Shown here: in pieces, positions 1 through 5,744 of the stretch
Position numbering within the stretch: position 1 is the first letter of the stretch
Layout of the letters: every line of letters begins with the position of its first letter
Source: CAYFIW01 sp964500645
Lineage (GTDB): Bacteria; Chloroflexota; Dehalococcoidia; Lucifugimonadales; UBA826
DNA length: 8,760 bases
NCBI GenBank assembly: GCA_964500645.1
Contig: CAZCOH010000066.1
Span: 1 to 8,760 of the forward strand
Direction of reading: 5' to 3'
The notes under the pieces: generated by a model
Told to the model about the DNA's origin: nothing
Database searches by the model: none
The model's input: the letters and a program-made list of their open reading frames with translations, nothing else
Translations under genes and position numbers: made by a program

Positions 1-771
1 GGGATATCCCAGTATTCTCGCCCATTAGAAAATTGGTGGGATGATAAAATATCTGGATATGTAGGAAGTCTTATCGGATTGCCAGTGCCCGCTCCTTACG
101 TCGTTTTTCTCGCTTTTATTACGGTTTTATTAGTTCTTATTGTCTGGTTTCTGATAGGCACCTTGCTTGGGTCACCATGGGGCCGCATTCTTCGGTCGAT
201 AAGGGAAGATGAAGTAGTTAGCCAACACCATGGGCACAATGTTCTGACTCACAAGGCGGCGAGTTTGGCCTTAGGCGCCGCAATAGCGGCATTATCGGGA
301 GCACTGTGGGCATGGCTAAACACAAATGTTTGGCCCGATTTCATGAACCCAGTTAGATCAACATTTCTTATATGGGCGGCTTTCATAGTAGGTGGACGAG
401 GTAATAATAAAGGAATGATAGTTGGTGCTTTCCTAATAGTACTTGTTGAGTTTGTTTTTAATGTTATGGTAGCTTCTAGAGGAGCCGTAAGCCTTCCTCT
501 CCACAACTTCACTTTTTACTTGGATAAGGGATTTTCATGGTTGGTAGTGGATCTGGGAGGATTAATTTGGTCAGATAGATCCGTTAGCGAGATCTTTCCC
601 AATGGGAATGTGTTACTTTCATTATCACATCTCAAACTTGGCTTAGTTGGTATGGTGATTCTGGGGTCACTGATCACTTCGTCCAGAGGACTTCTTCCCG
701 AGGTTCCCAGTAGACCAAAGCGGCCTAATAACCGATCGAAAAAAATTAAAAGTGTGAAGAGTTCTGATTAG
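1..771 (+). CDS. livM: Branched-chain amino-acid ABC transporter permease, LivM family (5' end cut off by window)
   Basis: This is the C-terminal part of an inner-membrane permease that, in the LivFGHM family, pairs with LivH to import branched-chain amino acids or related compounds. The frame is open from base 1, so the TTG at 79 is internal and the true start lies upstream; 256 residues are visible. Hydrophobic segments lie at fragment residues about 32-57, 85-107, 118-132, 138-156 and 211-226. The cytoplasmic coupling loop that contacts the ATPases is recognisable as SPWGRILRSIREDE (58-71). The GGRGNNKG turn (131-138) replaces the more usual GGLGSLWG. About 40 residues with an IWSDRSVSEIF stretch sit between the last helices, longer than in textbook LivM, and the protein ends in a Lys/Arg-rich tail. 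Its TAG stop is one base before livG, so the genes are co-transcribed. The family call is firm; the actual substrate cannot be read from the sequence. Confidence 0.88.
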   Translation, partial: GISQYSRPLENWWDDKISGYVGSLIGLPVPAPYVVFLAFITVLLVLIVWFLIGTLLGSPWGRILRSIREDEVVSQHHGHNVLTHKAASLALGAAIAALSGALWAWLNTNVWPDFMNPVRSTFLIWAAFIVGGRGNNKGMIVGAFLIVLVEFVFNVMVASRGAVSLPLHNFTFYLDKGFSWLVVDLGGLIWSDRSVSEIFPNGNVLLSLSHLKLGLVGMVILGSLITSSRGLLPEVPSRPKRPNNRSKKIKSVKSSD

Positions 772-772
772 A

Positions 773-1543
773 ATGACATATCCTGGGATTCTCGTATCAG
801 ATTTAGTAAAAGATTTTGGGGGCCTACGGGCCGTAGATAGTATTTCGTTTCATGTGGAAGAAGGTGAATTAGTAGGGCTGATAGGCCCAAATGGATGTGG
901 TAAAACGACTACATTTAATTGCATTTCAGGGATGTTGGAAATTACTTCAGGGAATATTGAAGTTTTTGGGCATGAGGCGACAGGAATGCGACCTGATCAG
1001 ATACAGAATTTGGGATTGACTAGAACATTTCAACATACTTGGTTGTGGCGGGAAATGACGGTCGTAGAAAATCTTCTCGTCTCTACCCGAAATCAATTTC
1101 ACCCTAATTTGTTAACGGCTTTATTTAGGCCAAAGTCAAGAGATGCTGAAAAAGAAAGGTTACTCGAGGCTTACTCTGTTTTGGATTCACTGGAAATTTC
1201 ACACATAGCACATAACTTAGCGAGTGAATTGTCCGGAGGACAAAGTAAGCTTGTTGATATTGGTAGGGCCTTGATGAGTGGACCTAAATTTTTATTACTT
1301 GATGAACCAGTTGCTGGCGTAGCGGGTCCCTTGGCGGAGAAAATTTTTCAAAACCTTAAAAAATTGGCCACAATCCAAGGAATAGGAATGTTAGTTATAG
1401 AGCATAATATGGACTTTATTCTTCGTAGTGATGTTGACAGAATTATTGTAATGGATTCTGGCCGGATCTTAACTGAAGGTACCCCTGATCAAATTAGAGG
1501 AAGTCGAGATGTTGTCGAAGCCTACCTTGGGAATCAAGGATAA
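773..1543 (+). CDS. livG: Branched-chain amino-acid ABC transporter ATP-binding protein, LivG family
   Basis: This cytoplasmic ATPase is one of the two different nucleotide-binding subunits that drive the LivHM-type importer. At 256 residues it has the usual LivG length. Visible motifs in order are Walker A GPNGCGKTT (38-46), the Q-loop glutamine in RTFQHTW (Q87), the signature LSGGQ (153-157), Walker B FLLLDE (173-178) and the switch histidine in VIEHNMD (H211). The long insert between Q-loop and signature and the ending VVEAYLG are typical of LivG. The D-loop reads VAGVAGP where LivG proteins usually have something like AAGLNP, so the usual Asn/Asp is missing. ATG at 773 is one base after the livM stop; a weak GAAGAG lies about 10 bases upstream, so translational coupling is likely. 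livF follows after 8 bases. Confidence 0.92.
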   Translation: MTYPGILVSDLVKDFGGLRAVDSISFHVEEGELVGLIGPNGCGKTTTFNCISGMLEITSGNIEVFGHEATGMRPDQIQNLGLTRTFQHTWLWREMTVVENLLVSTRNQFHPNLLTALFRPKSRDAEKERLLEAYSVLDSLEISHIAHNLASELSGGQSKLVDIGRALMSGPKFLLLDEPVAGVAGPLAEKIFQNLKKLATIQGIGMLVIEHNMDFILRSDVDRIIVMDSGRILTEGTPDQIRGSRDVVEAYLGNQG

Positions 1544-1551
1544 TCTCTGCA

Positions 1552-2268
1552 ATGAGGACCATATTAGAAGTCAAAGAACTGGAGGGGGGATACGATCAGG
1601 TTCAGATATTAAATGGTATAGATTTGCACGTTTATCAGGGAGAGTTTGTAACTATTATAGGTCCAAACGGGTGTGGTAAATCGACATTTTTAAAAGTGAT
1701 ATTTGGTCTAGCAACTCATCATCATGGAAGAGTTTTTCATGATGATGAGGAGGTCTCAGGATGGAGAACCGATAGATTGGTGGATAGGGGCATAGCGTAT
1801 GTACCTCAAGTTGATAATGTTTTCCCTTCTCTGTCAGTTCGGGAAAATTTACAGATGGGAGGGATCAAGCTGACAAATAAAAGAGTTGCCAACGGAATTG
1901 AAAGGGCTTTTGAAATGTTTCCAGATTTAAAGCCCAGAATGAATGATTTGGCGATTTCGCTGTCGGGTGGAGAAAGGCAAATGTTGGCGATTGCCCGAGC
2001 ACTTATTTCGGAACCCACTTTCTTGATGTTAGATGAGCCTACAGCGGCTTTATCCCCGAGATATCAGCAAGAGATTTTGACCAATATAGACGAACTCAGA
2101 GGTGAAGGTATATCTGTTCTTTTAGTGGAACAAAATGCTAGATTGTCATTGGCTAAATCGGATCGAGGATATATTTTCTCCGGCGGAAAAATTGTTTATA
2201 GCGGGAATGCTCAATCTATTCTTGATGACCCCGATATAGGAAAATATTTCCTTGGAATTCCTCGATAG
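1552..2268 (+). CDS. livF: Branched-chain amino-acid ABC transporter ATP-binding protein, LivF family
   Basis: This is the second ATPase of the Liv-type importer, 238 residues, a normal LivF length. Motifs are Walker A GPNGCGKST (37-45), the Q-loop in VPQVDNVFPSLSVRENL (Q86), signature LSGGE (137-141), Walker B FLMLDE (157-162), D-loop ALSP and the switch region VEQN (192-195). Glutamine in place of the switch histidine is normal for LivF and separates it from LivG next door. The ATG at 1552 has AAGGA at 1536-1540, overlapping the end of livG, at slightly long spacing. It is the last gene of the plus-strand operon. The adjacent livM-livG-livF order strongly supports the call; the substrate class (branched-chain amino acid, amide, urea or other) is not decided by the ATPases. 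Confidence 0.92.
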   Translation: MRTILEVKELEGGYDQVQILNGIDLHVYQGEFVTIIGPNGCGKSTFLKVIFGLATHHHGRVFHDDEEVSGWRTDRLVDRGIAYVPQVDNVFPSLSVRENLQMGGIKLTNKRVANGIERAFEMFPDLKPRMNDLAISLSGGERQMLAIARALISEPTFLMLDEPTAALSPRYQQEILTNIDELRGEGISVLLVEQNARLSLAKSDRGYIFSGGKIVYSGNAQSILDDPDIGKYFLGIPR

Positions 2269-2389
2269 CATATCTCCACAGGGTATTTTTGTTGAATCAA
2301 TAATACTTCTGAACTAAGTTTTGTCATCGCCTTCTATATAATTAGAATTTACCTTTATGTAATCTTTAATGGCAAATATGATAATAAAG
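2269..2389. other. Intergenic gap between convergent livF and lysE-family gene
   Basis: This 121-base AT-rich gap separates two converging genes, where a bidirectional terminator would be expected. The only inverted repeat I see is TTCTA (2332-2336) with TAGAA (2343-2347), a five-pair stem made mostly of A-T pairs and without a clear T-run. That is too weak to call a terminator. No coding potential is apparent. Confidence 0.5.
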
Positions 2390-3037
2390 TTAGGTTGTGT
2401 CAATAAGATGTCTTAACACCTGACTTGCTAAATAAATAGCGATTAAAATCAGGGCAACACCACTTATCAGGCTTATGTTGGATCCTTGTCTCTCTAGAAA
2501 TGTGCCAAGTCCGGATGTCGTCAACACAATTGAGATAAGGATGTACCACATGGCATCTATGAGAGCTGCAGTTGATCCCATTAAAATTATTTCGGGGACA
2601 TTATATTCTGAGCTAACGAAGTGGCTGAATATAGCTACGAAGAAAAGCGCAATTTTCGGATTAAAAATAGATATTAAAAATCCTTCGCTTGCTCCCTTCA
2701 AGAGTTTCCTGGAATTGCTGGTCTGGTAGTCCCTTCCCATTCTTAAATTCCATGCCCTATTGGTAATGGTCATATATCCCACATAAGCTATTAGTAATGC
2801 TCCTAATGATTGCAAAGAGAGTGATATGACTGAATTACTAGCTATCACTTTGGCGATTCCAACTGCCGTCAGGAGAGCCCAAACTCCTATGCCAACCCCG
2901 TGTCCTAGGCTAGTAAATACACCGTACATTCTGCCATTTGTAATGGTATTAGTTGCCACTATTGCAAGACTTGGACCAGGAGACATAGCACCAAGCAAAC
3001 AGATTGCTGCGATCTGTATCCAGGATTCAAGTTGCAC
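2390..3037 (-). CDS. LysE/RhtB-family amino-acid or metabolite exporter
   Basis: This is a 215-residue integral membrane protein of the LysE/RhtB (threonine/homoserine/lysine efflux) family, which exports amino acids or related small molecules across the inner membrane. The family hallmark SPGPS lies in the first helix (19-23), the conserved glycine-rich GHGVGIG follows (45-51), and the mid-protein NPKIALFFVAIF (126-137) matches the usual NPKxxLFF helix. About six membrane segments are visible (7-29, 40-65, 70-92, 120-140, 148-175, 188-208), a normal number and length for the family. The start is GTG at 3037, chosen because AAAGG sits 9 bases upstream and the family N-terminus begins there. 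It is a single gene, convergent with livF and separated from cinA by a 457-base stretch without an intact gene. The substrate cannot be inferred. Confidence 0.85.
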   Translation of the reverse strand: MQLESWIQIAAICLLGAMSPGPSLAIVATNTITNGRMYGVFTSLGHGVGIGVWALLTAVGIAKVIASNSVISLSLQSLGALLIAYVGYMTITNRAWNLRMGRDYQTSNSRKLLKGASEGFLISIFNPKIALFFVAIFSHFVSSEYNVPEIILMGSTAALIDAMWYILISIVLTTSGLGTFLERQGSNISLISGVALILIAIYLASQVLRHLIDTT

Positions 3038-3046
3038 AGATTTGTA

Positions 3047-3051
3047 CCTTT
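3047..3051 (-). promoter_or_regulatory. Shine-Dalgarno site of the LysE-family gene
   Basis: On the minus strand this reads AAAGG, 9 bases before the GTG at 3037. It supports a GTG start. A TAATAT hexamer just upstream (3058-3063) could be a -10 box, but no good -35 stands at the right distance. Confidence 0.5.
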
Positions 3052-3139
3052 ATTTCCATATTAGAGCTAATTGATCATTGATTCGCTGTTAGAAAAAGAA
3101 ACAAATAGCATTGTTATTATTTCTTGAAGGGAAATATTG

Positions 3140-3229
3140 ATGAGTTTTAAAATAGATCACACCATAGCACAGAAGAAGGATGGGGAGTTTGGTAAGAGTA
3201 AAACTAGATGCAGATTGAGGATAGCATAA
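3140..3229 (+). CDS. Possible 29-residue ORF, unknown
   Basis: An ATG at 3140 is preceded by GAAGGG (3126-3131) at 8-base spacing, a good ribosome binding site, and opens a 29-codon frame ending in TAA at 3227. The peptide starts MSFKIDHTIAQKK, is hydrophilic and basic towards the end, and has no membrane segment or motif I recognise. It may be a chance ORF, a small protein, or a remnant like the decayed gene right after it. The Shine-Dalgarno match is the only positive evidence. Confidence 0.2.
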   Translation: MSFKIDHTIAQKKDGEFGKSKTRCRLRIA

Positions 3230-3242
3230 AAATCTTCCTCAA

Positions 3243-3446
3243 ATGAACGCCTTTGGCCTCTGGTGTGGTTTATCGTGATGGGAAAATCCTTTTCATCAAC
3301 AAGTGTCATACGCATTGGGGACAAAGGCACCTTTAGTACCTGATATACATGAAGGTATAAGTGAATGTAATTGGTTCCATATTGGGGAAATCAGCGGGCT
3401 GTCTATTGGAAAAACATTTGCAAAATTTAGTATATATACTGTGTGA
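3243..3446 (+). pseudogene. Decayed NUDIX-like hydrolase gene (frameshifted, catalytic box missing)
   Basis: NUDIX hydrolases cleave nucleoside diphosphates linked to other groups. Three frame-hopping pieces resemble such a protein. An ATG at 3243 gives MNAFG. A shift of frame then gives SGVVYRDGKILFINKCHTHWG (3259-3321), which looks like the N-terminal strands of a MutT/Ap4A-type NUDIX protein. Next comes AAAGGCACCTT (3323-3333), which would read Lys-Gly-His-Leu, as in the family's PKGHLE stretch, if one C were restored. That frame stops at TAG 3334. A second frame continues as HEGISECNWFHIGEISGL (3348-3401), resembling the late strand and helix of NUDIX folds, and ends at TGA 3444. The Nudix box itself (GX5EX7REUXEEXGU) is absent, so an internal deletion is inferred and the product cannot be active. 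No ribosome binding site is visible. This call rests on resemblance of short pieces; a sequencing error cannot restore the missing box. Confidence 0.42.
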
Positions 3447-3494
3447 TCATACCGAGGAAATGTTGGATCTAAGACTTAGTGTTGACGGAGATAC

Positions 3495-4652
3495 CTAATC
3501 TAAACTATTTATCAATTCAATCGTTTTTAAAATTGCATGATTTGCCATTCGTTGCTTGGTTCTGGTTGTGATCTCCTTAAATCTTGTGTGGTGATTTATG
3601 GAAAGATCACCATATGTGACGTTGATAATGGCTAAAGTGCTTTCTCCCTCTTCTAATTCGTGTGTGGATTCCAACATCACAAAAGGATCCTTGGTTTCAG
3701 GGAAAATATTTTCTTTATCTACAAACGACCCATGAGATTCAGTTGGCACAAAAGATTGAAATCTGAAACGATAGTTTTGACCTGCCTCTGAAAGGTTATG
3801 GGCGATTAAGCCATCGGTGAAACCTTCCCATACATTTAGTTGCAATTTTTTTTCTTCCAATAAACACATTAATTTTAGAGCAGGGGTGTCGTCATCAAAT
3901 CCCCAGATAGAGGCACCAATAGATTGGACAATCTCTTCTTCTATAGGATATATAAGTTTTTGGGCTTCTTCGTGGTTTTCGGAATGGGCTATTATTCGCA
4001 AATGTATCCCATCTTGCTTTGAGTAAATTCCAAGAAAAGGATTCTCTAACCCAAAGAGATGAGAAAATTTTTCATCAAGCTCTCCTTCTGAAATACCAAA
4101 CGATTTTATGTTTCTTGTGACGAACACTTCACTATCGTCTAAAGATTTTAGTGATGGGACTATGTATTCGTTCCACATGCTTATAAGTTCAGCGGGTGGC
4201 CCAGGCAAAGCAACAATAACTTTTTTATCCTTTTTCACGAGCCAACCTGGAGCTGTGCCTCGAGAGTTTGCCACTGCGACTGCAGATGGGATCAAGGATG
4301 CCTGCTTTATGTTAGTTAAAGGCATTTGTTGCCCTCGGTTCTTGAATAGATCCTTTAATGTACGCAATTGCTTTTCATCCACGGTCATTCTTTCCCCGCA
4401 ATATCCTGCAATGGCTTCCCTGGTTAGATCGTCCGACGTTGGCCCCATACCTCCAGTAGTGATGATGATATCTGAAGCATGTAGCTCTTGAATAATTATG
4501 TTTTGTATGTCTTCTAACACATCTCCAATGCTAATCGTTTTTTTTAGGATTATTCCGAGTTTTGGTAGTTCATTTGCCAGATAGGTAGAATTTGTGTCCA
4601 GCATTTCGCCCATCAGTATTTCTGTTCCAATAGTAAGTATTACGGCTTTCAT
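3495..4652 (-). CDS. cinA: CinA-family protein with degenerate C-terminal PncC-like domain
   Basis: CinA proteins join an N-terminal MoCF/COG1058 domain (ADP-ribose/NAD-related pyrophosphatase in characterised members) to a C-terminal PncC nicotinamide-mononucleotide deamidase domain. The N-terminal domain is well preserved: the opening TIGTEILMGEMLDTNS (7-22), the nucleotide-binding TTGGMGPTSDDLT (65-77), and LPGPPAE (149-155) followed by the middle KH-like region. The C-terminal domain keeps its frame and its last helix (TKQRMANHAILKTIELI, 365-381), but the catalytic ESCTGG motif is replaced by EGFTDG (276-281), so the nucleophilic serine is glycine. The GIAGPGG loop is also gone, and around 285-335 little family resemblance remains. 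At 385 residues it is somewhat shorter than the usual roughly 410-430. I infer an active first domain and a dead or repurposed second one. The start is ATG at 4652; only AAGG, 14 bases upstream, resembles a Shine-Dalgarno site. It lies 43 bases after the DUF4340 gene on the same strand. Confidence 0.85.
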   Translation of the reverse strand: MKAVILTIGTEILMGEMLDTNSTYLANELPKLGIILKKTISIGDVLEDIQNIIIQELHASDIIITTGGMGPTSDDLTREAIAGYCGERMTVDEKQLRTLKDLFKNRGQQMPLTNIKQASLIPSAVAVANSRGTAPGWLVKKDKKVIVALPGPPAELISMWNEYIVPSLKSLDDSEVFVTRNIKSFGISEGELDEKFSHLFGLENPFLGIYSKQDGIHLRIIAHSENHEEAQKLIYPIEEEIVQSIGASIWGFDDDTPALKLMCLLEEKKLQLNVWEGFTDGLIAHNLSEAGQNYRFRFQSFVPTESHGSFVDKENIFPETKDPFVMLESTHELEEGESTLAIINVTYGDLSINHHTRFKEITTRTKQRMANHAILKTIELINSLD

Positions 4653-4695
4653 GAGGTCTTATCGCCTTAGTTAACGTGGAATATAGCTATGGGTT

Positions 4696-5730
4696 TTATT
4701 TTACTGTTTCAGGGCCATAAGGAATGTCGTCATAGAGCCCTAACAATGTTTCAACCCAGTTTGAAGGTAATAGAAGAACAGGCTGGAGACTATTTGCTTG
4801 ATCAGAAATAGCGTAATAGGATTTTCCGTCAGCAGTTTTATCCCCAATAACCAAGATGCTCCCGTCAGTGAATTTGGTACCTCTATCTGTCATACCCTGG
4901 AATCTGATTTCGATAACAGCAGAGGTGTCTATGATCCCCCATTCGCCATAATCTCCGTCACTTACACGGTCAACGGCTACAGTTGTTCCCTCAGGTCTAC
5001 TCAGTAGGGGTAATATGGTTTCCCATATTTCTTTATCGACAGGGTATGAACCTTGAGCTTCTTCTCTGTAATCTCTTACCGTCCAGGAGCCGTCTGGAGA
5101 TTTTCTAAACCTAAGTTCAGAAATATCGGTTTCAATGTCATCTGAAATTGGATATATTCCGAGTTCGTCAACAGAATTCGGATCTCTTTTTTCATACCAG
5201 ATAGGGTAGGGCGGATCTGTAACAAGTCTTGCTACTACGTCACCCCAGTCGTCAGCTATGAGAAATAATTGAGGGAAACCTGAAATCTGACCATAATGAT
5301 GATATCCATCGGTAGTTTTATCACCCAATCTAAATTCCAATGTTCGGTCCAAGGTTAGTCCGATTTCAACAACAGTGTGGGGATAATCGAGGCCGTATTG
5401 AGAGGCATCCTCTATGATGGTTTGAGTTTCAGTGAGGTCTCTTTTTGTTTGTGGGCCACCTAATATAAAGTCAATACCTCCCCATCTTTTGTGGTCTGGG
5501 GGTATATGTGCTGCTCCTTCAAATGCCCAGGCTTCAGACGGTCTTTTTATAAACGACGCTACGTCCTCTCTGTAGGTTATTTTTATGGAGGTCATATCCT
5601 CGACGGAAACTTGGTAGAACCAGGGTCTAGGAGGTTCTTTAAATTCTTCCTCAGCAAAGGGGTTTACGAAGAACAAAATACCGGCTAATGCCGCAACGAC
5701 TAAAAATCCAAGTGTTACTTTATAGCTCAA
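4696..5730 (-). CDS. DUF4340 domain protein, membrane-anchored, two internal repeats
   Basis: This 344-residue protein of the DUF4340 family has no established biochemical function; relatives are commonly found beside GldFG-type ABC genes. A single hydrophobic segment (about 5-23) without a lipobox anchors it, with the rest predicted outside the cytoplasmic membrane. The body contains two similar units. Each has an early strand (MTSIKITY 46-53; ISELRFRK 203-210), a tyrosine-glycine turn (YGLD 112-115; YGEW 261-264), the hallmark GDKT-x-DG (136-142; 296-302), then a W-containing strand and D-x-PY (172-175; 335-338). The start is TTG at 5730, chosen because AGGAG sits 9 bases before it and the next ATG is beyond the membrane segment. 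The Shine-Dalgarno site overlaps the stop of the GldG-like gene, so the two are coupled. I infer that it is an accessory subunit of this exporter. Confidence 0.82.
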   Translation of the reverse strand: MSYKVTLGFLVVAALAGILFFVNPFAEEEFKEPPRPWFYQVSVEDMTSIKITYREDVASFIKRPSEAWAFEGAAHIPPDHKRWGGIDFILGGPQTKRDLTETQTIIEDASQYGLDYPHTVVEIGLTLDRTLEFRLGDKTTDGYHHYGQISGFPQLFLIADDWGDVVARLVTDPPYPIWYEKRDPNSVDELGIYPISDDIETDISELRFRKSPDGSWTVRDYREEAQGSYPVDKEIWETILPLLSRPEGTTVAVDRVSDGDYGEWGIIDTSAVIEIRFQGMTDRGTKFTDGSILVIGDKTADGKSYYAISDQANSLQPVLLLPSNWVETLLGLYDDIPYGPETVK

Positions 5731-5739
5731 ATTGTTACA

Positions 5740-5744
5740 CTCCT
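5740..5744 (-). promoter_or_regulatory. Shine-Dalgarno site fixing the TTG start of the DUF4340 gene
   Basis: The minus strand reads AGGAG here, 9 bases before TTG at 5730 and overlapping the TAG stop (5743-5745) of the upstream GldG-like gene. This supports the rare TTG start and points to translational coupling. Confidence 0.7.

Larger units (their letters stand above)
3038..3494. other. 457-base stretch without an intact gene
   Basis: No intact conserved gene is visible on either strand. The first part holds the leader of the LysE-family gene and a possible 29-codon ORF (3140-3229). From 3243 onward the plus strand carries protein-like segments split across frames, described separately as a decayed NUDIX-like gene. 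The remainder up to the cinA stop includes an AT run (TATATATACT at 3431-3440). In the same frame as the middle pseudogene segment, a short tail continues to a TAA at 3496-3498, overlapping the cinA end. I see no tRNA, convincing terminator hairpin or repeat array. Confidence 0.6.

Noticed and set aside
79..81. TTG at 79 as start of the permease
   Set aside because: The frame is open upstream to base 1, and the preceding residues read as normal permease sequence, so the gene simply begins outside the window.
249..512. Minus-strand 87-codon ORF inside livM
   Set aside because: It lies wholly antisense to a clearly conserved permease region and its translation has no recognisable family or membrane pattern.
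2332..2347. Inverted repeat TTCTA/TAGAA between livF and the LysE-family gene, as a bidirectional terminator
   Set aside because: The stem has only five pairs, nearly all A-T, and no T-run follows; such a hairpin would be unstable.
2826..3074. Plus-strand ORF antisense to the LysE-family gene
   Set aside because: It is the shadow of a well-supported membrane protein gene; the minus-strand product has the SPGPS and NPKxxLFF hallmarks, the plus-strand one has none.
3431..3440. TATATATACT run as a promoter -10 element
   Set aside because: No suitable -35 and no intact gene lies downstream on the plus strand; AT runs like this are expected by chance at this base composition.
4108..4491. Plus-strand 127-codon ORF antisense to cinA
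   Set aside because: It overlaps the strongly conserved CinA N-terminal domain on the other strand and shows no domain of its own.
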